Below are positions 11,159-22,140 of a stretch of 64,000 nucleotides of DNA, piece after piece. A model generated the notes under the pieces. It ran no database searches. It had not been told where the DNA came from and saw only the letters and a list, made by a program, of their open reading frames with translations. The position numbers and the translations under genes are program-made. Origin of the DNA: Hygrophila difformis (taxonomy: Eukaryota > Streptophyta > Magnoliopsida > Lamiales > Acanthaceae); contig JAOANR010000001.1 of the NCBI GenBank assembly GCA_030278955.1, positions 38,962,890-39,026,889 of the forward strand, read 5' to 3'. Position 1 is the stretch's first letter. The number at the start of each line of letters is the position of its first letter.

Positions 11159-14100
11159 TGAAACTTTTGACAGATTTCCCATACGAGTATTTCTCTAAAA
11201 TATCCAAGTTTGAATTTATTAAATGAAAAGAGTTATGATTTATGGAAGGGGTTTAAGGATATATTAAGGTTGTCACGTTTTTATTACTCGTGTTAAGAAA
11301 CTGTGGCCCGAACGCGCACGGTGTCAAAAACTGCAGTAATTTATAGTAAGACCGGATCGTTCACTGGAGGATGTGCGATAGAAGCAGGGCCCACGTCCTT
11401 TACTAAGATTTCCACTCGGTTACTCGTTTCAGGTTTTGCATCGGTTTCTAACAACTACTTGACATAATTTAAACTAGATTATGAAAGCAATAAAACTATT
11501 CTACAAAGCAGGGTAAAATTATTCTAAAAAGCAATTAAATCTATTCTAAGAAAGCAGTAAAGATTATGCTAAGAAAGCGGTTAAAATTATCTATGAAAGC
11601 ATGTAAAATGTGACAAAAGGGACATGGAGAAAATAATAAAGATTGGACAAGATTCAGATGAAACACATTTAAACTTCCATTTTATTTACATAGATCTTTG
11701 GTTGGGATAATTCATCAATCAGCTAACTCTCATGCTTTCTAGACTATGTTCCCTTTAACAGACATGTACTTACGATCAGAATTTACATGCTCTTAAGACC
11801 TCAACATCTAAGATACCATAGATTAAAACTCCCCCTGCCGAGGTATGTTATTCCTCCATGGTGGATAAACAACACCTAACACATCATTAGTTGACATGTC
11901 AAGTACTCCTATCATCCCCCTTGTCACACCAATAGTCTAGATTGAAAATCCCGAACTAATCCACAACTCTTAAACCTTACAACCGGCGGCCAACCTCTAA
12001 TTCTTCCGAGTGACCTCTATAAAAGCATTTAAACGGAAGCGGTAAAGAAAGCAGTAAAGAAAGCATTTAAAAACCTATCACTCGGAAGTCTCAAAAGCTA
12101 TCTCATTCCGTTAGTATAAAAGAGCCCCTGGTCTTGGTGACCAGATGCAGATTTAGAACTTCCCAAATATCAGTAAGCCACAGGGCTTATAACATCCGGG
12201 TAGTTATGAGATACAAACTGAGTGGAACAGACCTGTGAAGATCTATTCCGAATGTACTCACTCAAGACTCGATTCTAGGCTTTGGCGGGAGAGGATAGTA
12301 GTTGAAAGAATACTCAACCCTACCTTAGAAATTAACCAAAGCCTATATAATGTTCCTCTAGTATTATGTATCCCATCTTATCTGAATCCAAGTGGACACT
12401 GATTTATGCAACACCTAATACAAGATCTCCACCACACAGTAATTTTGAGAAGACAATTGATATTTGAAAATCATTCCCTACACAGGTACTAAATTCTCAA
12501 TTAAAACACAGATCCCTTCAGTCTAGATGAGACCTAATCGCTGACTCTGCTTCTAGTTTCCCAAAATCAACCCCCAGTAGAAGATGAATTAGTCATAACT
12601 GTTAAATTATCCCTTACTTAGATCCGGATTTTATAAAGGAATTTTTGTGGAAATCTATTATGCAGCATCTGATTTAAATCAAGACTTCTATGTCCAAGGA
12701 GAAGGATCTCCAAAATATTATAGACCACAATATCTACATAATAATAACATGCATACATGTATACGAGAAGTAAAATAAAATACCCCAAAATATATGGTGG
12801 GGTTAGACAGAATTTGATACACAAAGATGAGTTAGCTTTGAGATAAGAAGAATTGGCTAAAAAGAGTGCCAGAAATAACTGGGATAATCTGGACTGCAAA
12901 CATCTGCTATCCAGTTCCCAATTATTCCAGATGGATGGTTTTTAGACAGTAAGGAACCCTTAATGACAGTGATCGCTATCATCAAGAGTCCTACTATCCA
13001 TGAGAGAGTAAAAACCCACATGTTTTCTTGCTATAGTACGATTATAACAGTGTTGATCGACACTGTTTAACATTACTATGGCTCGAAATTCAGAATGAAA
13101 TTAAGATAAAGAAAAGAAAATTGTATCTAATTAGGAATTGGCTGAGTGGCTAATCATTATCCCCGTGAAGGGACCTTTTTTCCGTAGCTTCCACCAATCA
13201 CTAATCAGACCATGCAAAATAACGAGTAATAATTAATACACAGAAGATGAGCTAATCGTTATCTCCCGGTGGGGGAACCTTTTTGCCAACATTGATCTGT
13301 GATATCTCTTATCACTCATTCATACAAACAATTAAAGAGAAAAGATGAAATTAAAAGAATATTTTTGGGTATTGTGTAAGTATTAATCACACAATAATTT
13401 AGACACGATTGGGTTGAGGTGTGTAATGGATAAAATTAGATGCAATGGGCCTAAGCCCAATACATCCATGCAACTCACACAACTCAGGAAGATAAAATAT
13501 TTTTGGAGTTTTAAAATAGAGGGGGGAGGTCAATTCGGTCTATTAATTTAAGTGCAATATAACCCGAATTAATTATGCATGAGAAATGAAGTGTTATCTT
13601 ACCCAATTAATCATAGTAAAGATGTGAAATAACATCATCTAATTCGGTTTGTCAAGCAATTCGGTATAGACCGAATTGGACAAACCGAATTGATAGGGTT
13701 ATCCCCTTACTCAAATTAGGCTAAGGCATTTGCTTCAAAAGGAGTGTTTAATTCGATTTGCCAGGGTAATTCGGTATAAACCGAATTGGCAAACCGAATT
13801 GGTTTAACAAGGAAAATAAACTAAGGCAAGAAGGGATGATAATGCATACAATGTGGTTTCCAAATTAATTTGGTCTATGTGTGCAATTCGGTATAAACCG
13901 AATTGCATAGACCGGATTGCATGGGAACTACATGAAGGAATGAACAAACAACATTTTATCATGCAATTCGGTCTTCATTGGCAATTCGGTGTAGCCTTAG
14001 ATCGAATTGCATGCTATTTTCTCATAAGGAAATAGACAAACATTTTGGTGTCATACGATTCAATCTTCATTGGCAATTCGGTGTAGACCCAATTGCTTTA

Positions 14101-14651
14101 GATCGAATTGCATGATATTTTTCACATGTTGTATTTTTATGTTCACAAATATATCATTGCGGTTTCTAAGTTGATGTGGTTTATGATAGATGGGATTGAC
14201 CCCATCACTCATTTCACATCAATGTCATCTCGCAGCCATACTTGTAAATATTTTTTGGTTATCCATAATTATGTATGTTCAGTGGATAAAAGCATGGGGT
14301 AAAACCTAAAGCTACAAAAAAATAATTCAAAGCTTAAATAACCTAAAACAACTTATACCTAAGAACATCATGCATAAAAAATAAGAACACTTAAATCATC
14401 GAAGGCAACAATAAACAAGATATCTAAGCAAGGATATTAAAATAAAGCATGTAAAACCTATTTCTAAGAAGCCTTAAATTATCTAAACACCTAAGAACAC
14501 TTATTTGAGCTCTAAGGCATAAAACCACACTAAAAATCCACTTAAACATGCATTTATTAAGAATGAAAGCCAACTAGAAACACATTAAATGTAACCTAGT
14601 TGGAACAAACACTTATTCTACCATATTTATTGCTAAAGAAAGCATTTAAAG
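11159..14651 (-). mobile_element. LTR fragment of a second Athila-like family (truncated)
   Basis: The left end starts TGAAACTTTTGACA, exactly as the LTR at 53237 does. Long stretches then run collinear with 53237-56900: CTGTGGCCCGAA and TTCACTGGAGGATGTGCGAT (11342-11391 against about 53601-53681), and CCCTTTAACAGACA (11751 against 54062). The element lies on the minus strand, so its LTR end is on the left. The LTR of a different element begins at 14652 and the rest of this LTR (about 0.8 kb by comparison) is absent. It contains hairpin array 13529-14115 at the same distance from the LTR end as the array at 55937 in the relative. Confidence 0.75.
13529..14115 (-). repeat. Nested hairpin array with AATTCGGT/ACCGAATT arms
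   Basis: Units at about 13529, 13641, 13750, 13883 and 13962-14110. In the unit at 13641 an outer pair of 13-base arms (13641-13653 with 13679-13691) encloses an inner pair of 9-base arms (13657-13665 with 13670-13678) with a four-base loop. The unit at 13750 has the same nested form with one arm mismatch. No sequence similarity to the TGTCGC array at the same place in the related LTR is visible. Confidence 0.85.
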
Positions 14652-17418
14652 TGTAACACCCCGGATTTGGTAACCCAGGCCGAGGTGTCACCGCCGCATC
14701 TCCCTAGCAAGACACGGCCTCCCGAGCTCGCTAAGGAAGTGCAAGGCTTATGGATATGCAAAGTTTTAAAAAAAAAAACATTCAACAATGAAATCCGGAA
14801 TATATTAATACTTCAATCAAAGTACGATAGTAAAAATCATCATGCATGGATAAGGTAAATGCAGCGGAAAAGTACTCACGGCCAACACGGCCAAAACCTC
14901 GGGTTTAACAGACCCGGTAAAAACAGTGGTATGATGCGGTAATTAAAAACGTTCACAAATATATCCCCCCCAAATGCGCGTGCATGCGTCACTCGACATA
15001 CTCTGTAAAAAGAAATGACAACGGTTGTCAGTATAAAGATATACTGAGTAAGTTAATCCCTAACTAACAAATAAAATGGGTTACATGTGTTTAAACTAAA
15101 GATTTCGCTTTCCATACATAAATTTAAAATACATAATTTATTTGCAGCGGAAAAACATGATTAAAGGACTTAATTTTAAAAGCGTAATTTAAAGCATAAT
15201 TTAAGATGCATAATTTTAAATACATAATTTAAAAACATGATAAATACAATTTAAGCATAATGGAACACTCACACAAGTCTTTTACATTTTATCCCGTAGA
15301 CTAAGAAGAGGACACCATACCGGGAGATCACTAACGAGGCAATCTCAACATAGGACCACTAACGAGGCAGTCCAAACAATGGGAGACCACTAACGAGGCA
15401 GTCTCAAAAAGATAGTAGGACCATTAACGAGGCGATCCAAAACATACAGCGCGCGAGATCACTAACGAGGCAATTTCAGATAGTAAGGAGACCACTAACG
15501 AGGAAGTCTCAAAGATAATGATAGCATGAAGATCGGCTCAGCCTAGTGAACGGGATTTTTCGAAAGCTCATATTTCAATGTTATCAAATGATCGATATCG
15601 CGTTTTCATAGTTTGAGTTTTCTCAAGTTCGAAAAATCCTATTCGAGGCAGTTTACACCTTTCTTAATTAAAAATTCGTCTTTACACCAAAAATTCTGAA
15701 ATTTTTACAGTAGTTTAAAAACACACACGAACAACTTTCATGTTTTAAGTTTTTGGAAATAAGGTTCCGAAGTGAGTCGAATTTCGAGTTCTTTGCAAAG
15801 GATAATTTCTGTCTCAAAAACTGGTTTCGTCACAGGTTCGTGCAACGCGATTAAAAATTCATTTCAAAACCAATTGATGCAAAATTTTTACAGTAATTAC
15901 AAAACACGCTAAGGAACAACTTTCATGTTTTAAGAATTTGGAAATAATGAATTCTTGATACTCAAAAATCGACCACAACCCACTGTATACTCGCGGGCTT
16001 CGATAAGGTTCTAAAGCAGTTCTGAAATTCGACCGTTTGACATATCAAATGAACACCAAAATCCGTGAAATTTTATATGCATAATCTAGATCCAATTATC
16101 TACAACTTTTGTTTAGGAATGCAAAGTTGAATCATTCTAAAAATGGGTGAAAAACATGTATCAAGTCAAGTAAGAGAAACTGTCACAGTTTGAAATGTTC
16201 GGGTTGTCACAGAAAGTTTACGGCGTGATTTGGGATAGCAAATCTTAATGTCAACAGCTGAAATTTGGACACAAGATAGATAAAGGTGTTAGGAACAACT
16301 TTTATGTTGAAAAGTTTTCGGTTTGAATTCCCGAAGGTCGAGTTTTAGGCGAGCCTTTGAAATTGGTCGAAAATGGGGTTTTTGAAAACCGATTTTTGTT
16401 ACAAGCCTATATCTCGAGTTTTAAACAACAAATAACCACGAAAATTTGTGAGTAAGGTTTTAACTTACAGATTTGAAGATTAGGATTACTGGGATGGGTG
16501 TCCGGACGTTCTAGGGTCGCGACGAACGGCCAATCCTTCCGATCGCTTTTCGTTCGTTTTCCGGCGTGAAATCGTGGCAAAGGAAACGGGTCAGATTCCA
16601 AGTTTCTAAGTGTTATGGACGAATTAAAATGTTAAACCTTGGCTTACCAAGAGTCTAGAGGGCAGGGCTTGGTTCCTTTTGCCTTGTCGTCGCCGGGATG
16701 TTCGTCGAGAAGTGGATTCGGAGAGAGTTTTGGCTTGGAGAGGAAGAATGGAGGCCTAGGGTTTGTTTTCTGAAAAGTGGTGGCAAGGAGGCGCCCCAAA
16801 TCCGATCTTAAGCCTTCCCTAGGCTGTATCGGCTTGCCACCGATAGAGGTTGGATTTTTGGCAAGAAAATCGCCATGGAAGGAAAGTTTACACCTCCTGC
16901 ACCTCTGGCGCGGTGGTGACGCGCACATAAGCCTTTGTCCGCGCGGAGTGCGCGCGAACAGTCCTGGGACGCGTCTCCCTTTCGCTGCGCAATGTCCGCG
17001 CGTGTGCGCGCGGGGAGCGCGCCGCCCGAACCGGCCGGTTCGGGCGGTTCGTGTGGTCCGTCGGTTCTTTTCTTCCCTTTCTCGATCGGGTTTCTATCCT
17101 TCGCGCTCTTGGTCCGACTTTTCGGGTCATTCCCGACTCGAAATTCTCATGTGGGTTTATTTACGAATTCGATCTAACTCCCGTATGATAACTCGTCTAC
17201 TTAAACTCGTCCCGTCCTTCCTTAATGATTTTACTGAAGTTGTGTTTTGGTTTCTTCGGGTTTAAACGTTGGGATGCTTTCGGTTATGTTTTTATTTTGT
17301 GATTTATTTTATGACTGAACTGGTATTTAAATTCCCAAGCTGCCTACGTACCCTGTGAAGGGATCAAGTCATGACGTAGTTCAAAACAATTTGAATTTGT
17401 TTTTCCTCGGGTGTTACA
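14652..17418 (-). repeat. 3' LTR of the non-autonomous element (2767 bp)
   Basis: On the minus strand it starts TGTAACACCCGAGG at 17418 and ends CCGGGGTGTTACA at 14652, so the termini are inverted. A polypurine tract lies directly outside 17418. The first 590 bases from 14652 match 19515-20110 almost base for base. It holds the covarying hairpin array at 15324-15510. Confidence 0.9.
15324..15510 (-). repeat. Six-unit hairpin array with covarying stems
   Basis: Six units spaced about 29-38 bp share the loop core CACTAACGAGGC. The flanking stem bases change together: GAGAT with ATCTC, GGAC with GTCC, GAGAC with GTCTC, GGACC with GATCC (one mismatch), GAGAT with ATTTC (a G-T wobble), and GAGAC with GTCTC. 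The loop is conserved while both arms change in step, which is the signature of selection or gene conversion on a folded form. Confidence 0.85.
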
Positions 17419-17434
17419 TCCTCCCCCCCTTAAG
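17419..17434 (-). other. Polypurine tract
   Basis: On the minus strand CTTAAGGGGGGGAGGA abuts the LTR start TGTAACACCC. Confidence 0.85.
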
Positions 17435-17441
17435 AATGCAG

Positions 17442-18278
17442 TTATGTCCCCATAACTGTGGTTGGGTCGTCTTGGAAGAGGGTAGGGTAACGTTGTCTCA
17501 TGTCGGCTTCCAATTCCCAGGTCGCCGTTTCTGTCTCGTGGTTGGACCACAGGACCTTGACCATCTTTACAGATTTATTTCTTGTCACCCTTTCCTTGTA
17601 GTCGAGTATTTGCACCGGGGTTTCTTCGTAGGTCAAGTCATCATCCAATTCGATTACGTCCGGTTGGAGTACATGCGACGTGTCGGGCACATACTTCTTC
17701 AGTTGGGAGACGTGAAACACGTTATGGACGCGCGCTAGTTGAGGCGGCAGTGCTAGCCGGTACGCTAGATTCCCCACTCTTTCGAGTGTCTCATATGGCC
17801 CTATGTATCGTGGGTCGTTCCACGAGGAGGGTTCATCTTCTTCGGCTAGCTTTCCCTGGGTAGCCTTCCACTAGTCATCGGCCTCGCCACCCAGATAGTA
17901 CGAAGCCACGTGGACCTTCTCCCCCTCCGGGCATCTTACCGCCTTCAGCAATTTGTCGAAGGTTCTCAACCATTCTTCCAGCTTAGCGAGGTCTTCCTCC
18001 CCGACGTAATAAGGAGGCCGGTAGGGGTTCACCGCAGCCAAGTAGTTGATCCTCGCTTCCGGTGGTGGCGCCGCGACAGCTCCACCCTGGTTAACGTAAG
18101 CATTACCCAGTGCGATTAGTAATTCTTCCATATTCCTCATTCGCCCTTCCGCAGGGTTGGGCATCGGTCCTGCCGGGTTCGGCACCTCCGCGTTAGGTGC
18201 CTGCTCATTGGGTTGTCCCGGCGTGCCGTGGGTGTTGGGTGTGGCAGGGAAGGTCCTTGGTCGTCCTCGGGGTGCCAT
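17442..18278 (-). pseudogene. gag N-terminus fused in frame to integrase/chromodomain tail
   Basis: The upstream part (ATG at 18278) is the start of a Ty3 gag: a Pro/Asn-rich leader, then the capsid-like words LEEWLRTFDKLLKAVRCPEG and ASYYLGGEADD. The frame then meets a TAG at 17871-17873, where relatives have Trp in the EADDWW motif. The same frame goes straight on into PRYIGPYETLERVGNLAYRL and LARVHNVFHVSQLKKYV, the conserved end of a chromovirus integrase, followed by a chromodomain-like WELEADMRQRYP. A deletion of several kilobases therefore removed the rest of gag and nearly all of pol while keeping frame. Apart from the TAG the fused frame of about 278 codons is open. Whether it is ever translated is unknown. 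Confidence 0.85.
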
Positions 18279-18628
18279 CCTGTTAGGGAGGTTTAGAGTT
18301 CAGGGAGACTCGATAAAGTGTGGGAAAAAAAAGTGTTTTGCTAAATTGAATGATGCTTATCAGGAGTTGGTTAGTATTTGCATTTACTCAATCAGTCGTT
18401 TAGGGTTTTAGGGTTCGAGGTACTTGTCGATTTATTATGCAGAAATAGGTACGTTGTTTGTCTGTCGGCGCTTTGATAAGATATAAAGATGGTGTATAAA
18501 ATAGGTGTTTGTGACTTTATTGCCTAGTAGAAATTTTTGTTTCGGTACAAGCGACAAGTAGCAAAGATGCTGAAAATAGTTCGGGAAAATAGGAAAGAGA
18601 ACAATAGGAATAATGTGTCGATAATCCC

Positions 18629-19144
18629 CTAAGCCTGGGAAGGGTAGGTAGTCGGATCCTCCATGGGGTCGTCCTCATCACTTGCATCCTCGATGGTGCC
18701 CGTGCCAAGGGGCCCATGGAACACCGGGCTTGCTGGCCAGGCGGGTCCAGTAGTAGGAACAGGATCGATGGTGGCAACTGGAGTCGGGGCGGCGACAGGG
18801 TCAGCAACGGGGCTAGCTGCGGGAGGAGCTCCTGGGCCAAGAGGGGCGTGTGGAGGCAAGTCATCCTTCCAGTGAAGCAGTTGATATCCCAGGACCCCTG
18901 CTTCGGTCTCTATGTCGTCCAGTTGGGCCCGAAGCTCAGTCTCGTGGGTCTGGAGTTCGTTGATTTGGATCTGGAGTTGGGTCAGGTCTTGGTGCCCCGC
19001 TCCCCCCAGGTTAGCCAGGTGACCTAGGTTGGCCTCCATTTGTTCTACTCTTAGCCTGAAGTTGTTCACGTTTTGAGGGGTTCCGAGGTAGGCTTCTATC
19101 AATCTCATTAATAGGTTGATCATGTTTGCGTTTGGAGCAGCCAT
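18629..19144 (-). CDS. Extra ORF upstream of gag, coiled-coil protein
   Basis: An intact frame of 171 codons between the primer-binding site and gag on the element's coding strand. The first 95 residues are rich in Leu, Glu and Gln with heptad-like spacing (RLRVEQMEANLGHLANL, LQIQINELQTHETELRAQL), which suggests a coiled coil. The second half is Pro/Ala-rich and ends acidic (ASDEDDPMED). I do not recognise the protein. It could be a small structural or regulatory ORF carried by this lineage ahead of gag. That it stayed open while gag-pol decayed is notable but may be chance in a young element. Confidence 0.6.
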   Translation of the reverse strand: MAAPNANMINLLMRLIEAYLGTPQNVNNFRLRVEQMEANLGHLANLGGAGHQDLTQLQIQINELQTHETELRAQLDDIETEAGVLGYQLLHWKDDLPPHAPLGPGAPPAASPVADPVAAPTPVATIDPVPTTGPAWPASPVFHGPLGTGTIEDASDEDDPMEDPTTYPSQA

Positions 19145-19497
19145 CTAGGGTTGACAAGGTAGGTTAGAGTTAGGGTGTGTTTTAGGCAAAGTCAAGATGT
19201 GCAAGAACTAAATCTATATGCAACATGCAAGTGCAAGTCCCTTCCCCATTAAAATTTATTCGTATGTTTAAATTAAATTGCTAAAGGTTGGGCCTCTATA
19301 GTGGGCCGAAAAGTTTAATTTTTTTCTTTTCTTGGCTAAAACATCAGGCTATGAATAAATTTTTGGACTAAGTAAAACTAGTGGTCTTGAAAAGTAATAT
19401 GCTTAAAAATATTACTAGGGTTTAAAATATTAGTATCAAAATAATTATAATAATAGTATTACTAATAATAATAATAATAGCTTCAAAATAAAATTCC

Positions 19498-19512
19498 GGG
19501 CTCTGATACCAA
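19498..19512 (-). other. Primer-binding site for initiator Met tRNA
   Basis: On the minus strand TTGGTATCAGAGCCCGG follows the 5' LTR end after two bases. TGGTATCAGAGC complements the 3' end of plant initiator tRNA-Met, the usual primer of many plant Ty3 and copia elements. It fixes the orientation of the element. Confidence 0.9.
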
Positions 19513-19514
19513 CT

Positions 19515-20110
19515 TGTAACGCCCTGGATTTGGTAACCCAGGCCGAGGTGTCACCGCCGCATCTCCCTAGCAAGACACGGCCTCCCGAGCTCGCTAAGGA
19601 AGTGCAAGGCTTATGGGTATGCAAAGTTTCAAAAAAAAAAAAACATTCAACAATGAAATCCGGAATATATTAATACTTCAATCAAAGTACGATAGTAAAA
19701 ATCATCATGCATGGATAAGGTAAATGCAGCGGAAAAGTACTCACGGCCAACACGGCCAAAACCTCGGGTTTAACAGACCCGGTAAAAACAGTGGTATGAT
19801 GCGGTAATTAAAAACGTTCACAAATATATTCCCCCCAAATGCGCGTGCATGCGTCACTCGACATACTCTGTAAAAAGAAATGACAACGGTTGTCAGTATA
19901 AAGATATACTGAGTAAGTTAATCCTTAACTAACAAATAAAAGGGGTTACATGTGTTTAAACTAAAGATTTCGCTTTCCATACATAAATTTAAAATACATA
20001 ATTTATTTGCAGCGGAAAAACATGATTAAAGGACTTAATTTTAAAAGCGTAATTTAAAGTATAATTTAAGATGCATAATTTTAAATACATAATTTAAAAA
20101 CATGATAAAT
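19515..20110 (-). repeat. Truncated 5' LTR of the non-autonomous element
   Basis: It matches 14652-15245 nearly perfectly and then stops at 20110, where unrelated sequence begins. The missing 2.2 kb, including the position of the hairpin array, was lost at a junction with an inverted LTR. Confidence 0.85.
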
Positions 20111-20561
20111 TCTCGGGACACCCACTCCTTCCATACAAAAGCCTGGCCTCGAAGTATTACATTCCTTTTTAATCAAATAAATGGTCACACGTGAACCCAA
20201 CATCGATGGACTCAATAACTCGAGTCCACATGTAAATTTAGACCCGAATAAAATGACGATAGGAAATAGGAGCCCGAAGATATCCCGGAAATCCGAATCC
20301 GAGAACATAGCGGGATAGAAGTCCGAAAGAGAGGAGGAAAAGCGCGACGGATCGCACGACCCGCCCGGACCGGAGTCCAGGCGTGAGTGGCGCGCTGGCC
20401 GCGTGGTTGTTGGCTTGGGACCGCGCCACGACCGCGCCAACTGGCAGAAACGCCCCGTGCGAGATTTACTCGCCCGAATCCGAATTTTTCGACTTCGGTT
20501 GCACACCTTGCGACTCAAGACATCCTAGGGCTGCCTTTTGACGACCTTTAGGTCCTTTCCA

Positions 20562-20572
20562 TCTATAAATAA
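20562..20572 (+). promoter_or_regulatory. LTR TATA box
   Basis: TCTATAAATAACC is followed after about 30 bases by a leader-like stretch containing AACCCTA and CT-rich runs. It is a good plant TATA match in the expected orientation for this LTR. Confidence 0.55.
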
Positions 20573-21770
20573 CCATCCTATTCAGCCCCAAACGTTTTAC
20601 AAAACCCTACGAAATCTCTCTACACATAAAACCCTAATTCCGGAGTCGTCGGAGGCACAAAACCGAATCAGGGGACTGACTTGGACGAAAATTAGGAGTC
20701 TTCGATCGACGGGGTAAGATTCGAACCATTCTTGTCCATTCTTTTCCATTCTTGATTCGAAAACGAATCCTAATTCGACCCTTTTTCTATTCTAAACCCC
20801 CGATCCGGATCGAGAACGAAGAACCCGACGAACCAAGGAGATAAACGGTGGACTGGAAGCCACGCCTTCGAAATAGATGATCCCGGACATCTACAAATCT
20901 GTAAGTTAATACTTACATGGTTTTGGGAGTAACTAAAACATTCAAACCTAAAAGTTTAAACAAATCTTTCGTAAATCTGCCAATGTATGTTTTTACCGGC
21001 GCAACAGTTTTGTCGAATTTCTCAGAACCTTAAAACGTCTTCGAACGGAAAGACCTAAAACACAAAAAACGTCCCTAAGGCTTAGATCTATCTACTGTAA
21101 AATTTTCAGAATTTTTCATGATGATTTGATATATGAAATCCACTCGAAACCGAACTGCATTAAATCTGGATCTTGGAATTCGTGACAGAACTCTAGTTCG
21201 AACTTGTTGGTGATTTTTACCTTAGTTCTAGACCGATCTAGGATTGTCGTTGAACATACGAATTGTAGATCTATGAGTTTAGAACATCTCTGTAAAATTT
21301 TAGAATTTTTCGTTAAGATTTGAACCTCCGAACCTGAGCCGATCCGATCTGCGTTCGTACCGAAATCAAGGAACTTGAACAAAATTAGTTTCGAACTTGA
21401 TGACGGTTTTGACGTTAGATCTAAACCGATTTGGAACTTTAGCCGAAATGAAAGTTGTAGGTATATGTCTTATGTATCTCTCTGTAAAATTTCATCAAAT
21501 TTGGAGTTAGTTTGCTATGGTAGATCTTGAAACCTTGAAACTGATGTCAGAATTTTCGGACAGATTAAAGGTTGACATTTTTCACCTACTTCCGTATCTC
21601 GGATTGGAAAACTTAAAACATGAAACTTGTTCATCTCTGTGTTTGGAGTTATCGGTAAATTTTCAGAATGATCCGGCTTAAAATGAATTTTTAAATATTT
21701 TTGGAGCAAAACAGCGACTAGTGAAATTATATGTTGAAACGTGTGACATTTGTGAAACTTGTTTTGACCT

Positions 21771-22140
21771 TGCGGGTTCGATTCCTCAAGGGCGTCCATG
21801 TCCCTGCGGGTTCGATTCCCCAGGATGTCCGTGTCAAACCTTGCGGGTTCGATTCCCCAGGGTGTATGTTTTCCTGCGGGTTCGATTCCCTAGGATGTCT
21901 GTGTCAAGCCTTGCGGGTTCGATTCCCCAGGGTGTATGTTTTCCTGCGGGTTCGATTCCCCAGGATGTCCGTGTCAAACCTTGCGGGTTCGATTCCCCAG
22001 GGTGTATGTGAGTTCTTGCGGGTTCGATTCCCCAAGGGCGATTGTCTGTCTTCCTGCGGGTTCGATTCCCCAGGATATGTGTTGATTCCTATGGGTTCGA
22101 TTACCTAGGATGTATTTGAGTTCTTGCGGGTTCGATTCCC
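21771..22140 (+). repeat. Eleven-copy array of tRNA T-arm/B-box-like sequence
   Basis: GCGGGTTCGATTCCCC or a close variant recurs at about 21773, 21806, 21843, 21876, 21913, 21946, 21983, 22018, 22056, 22091 (degenerate) and 22126, every 33-37 bp. GGTTCGATTCC fits the RNA polymerase III B-box consensus and can fold as a small T-arm hairpin (GGG-TTCGATT-CCC). The intervening bases alternate between two types (GATGTCCGTGTCAA and GGTGTATGTTTTCC), so much of the array looks like a dimeric repeat. No A box or full tRNA is present. Confidence 0.9.

Larger units (their letters stand above)
14652..20110 (-). mobile_element. Non-autonomous Ty3/Gypsy element with iMet primer site
   Basis: A minus-strand element with a full 3' LTR on the left (14652-17418), a polypurine tract, a shortened internal region of about 2.1 kb, a primer-binding site and the first 596 bases of the 5' LTR on the right (19515-20110). 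The LTRs agree closely over the shared part. The internal region keeps an upstream ORF and the start of gag fused to the end of integrase. Protease, reverse transcriptase, RNase H and the integrase core are deleted. An element of this form would need helper proteins from an intact relative. Confidence 0.85.

Noticed and set aside
21721..22108. Repetitive open frames across the T-arm array
   Set aside because: The frames simply translate a tandem repeat whose 33-37 bp units keep several frames open. There is no start or protein similarity.
21771..22140. Possible tRNA gene cluster or CRISPR-like array
   Set aside because: Only a T-arm/B-box-like word recurs, with no A box, acceptor stem or anticodon arm. 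The spacers are themselves repetitive and the DNA is a plant LTR, so it is neither.
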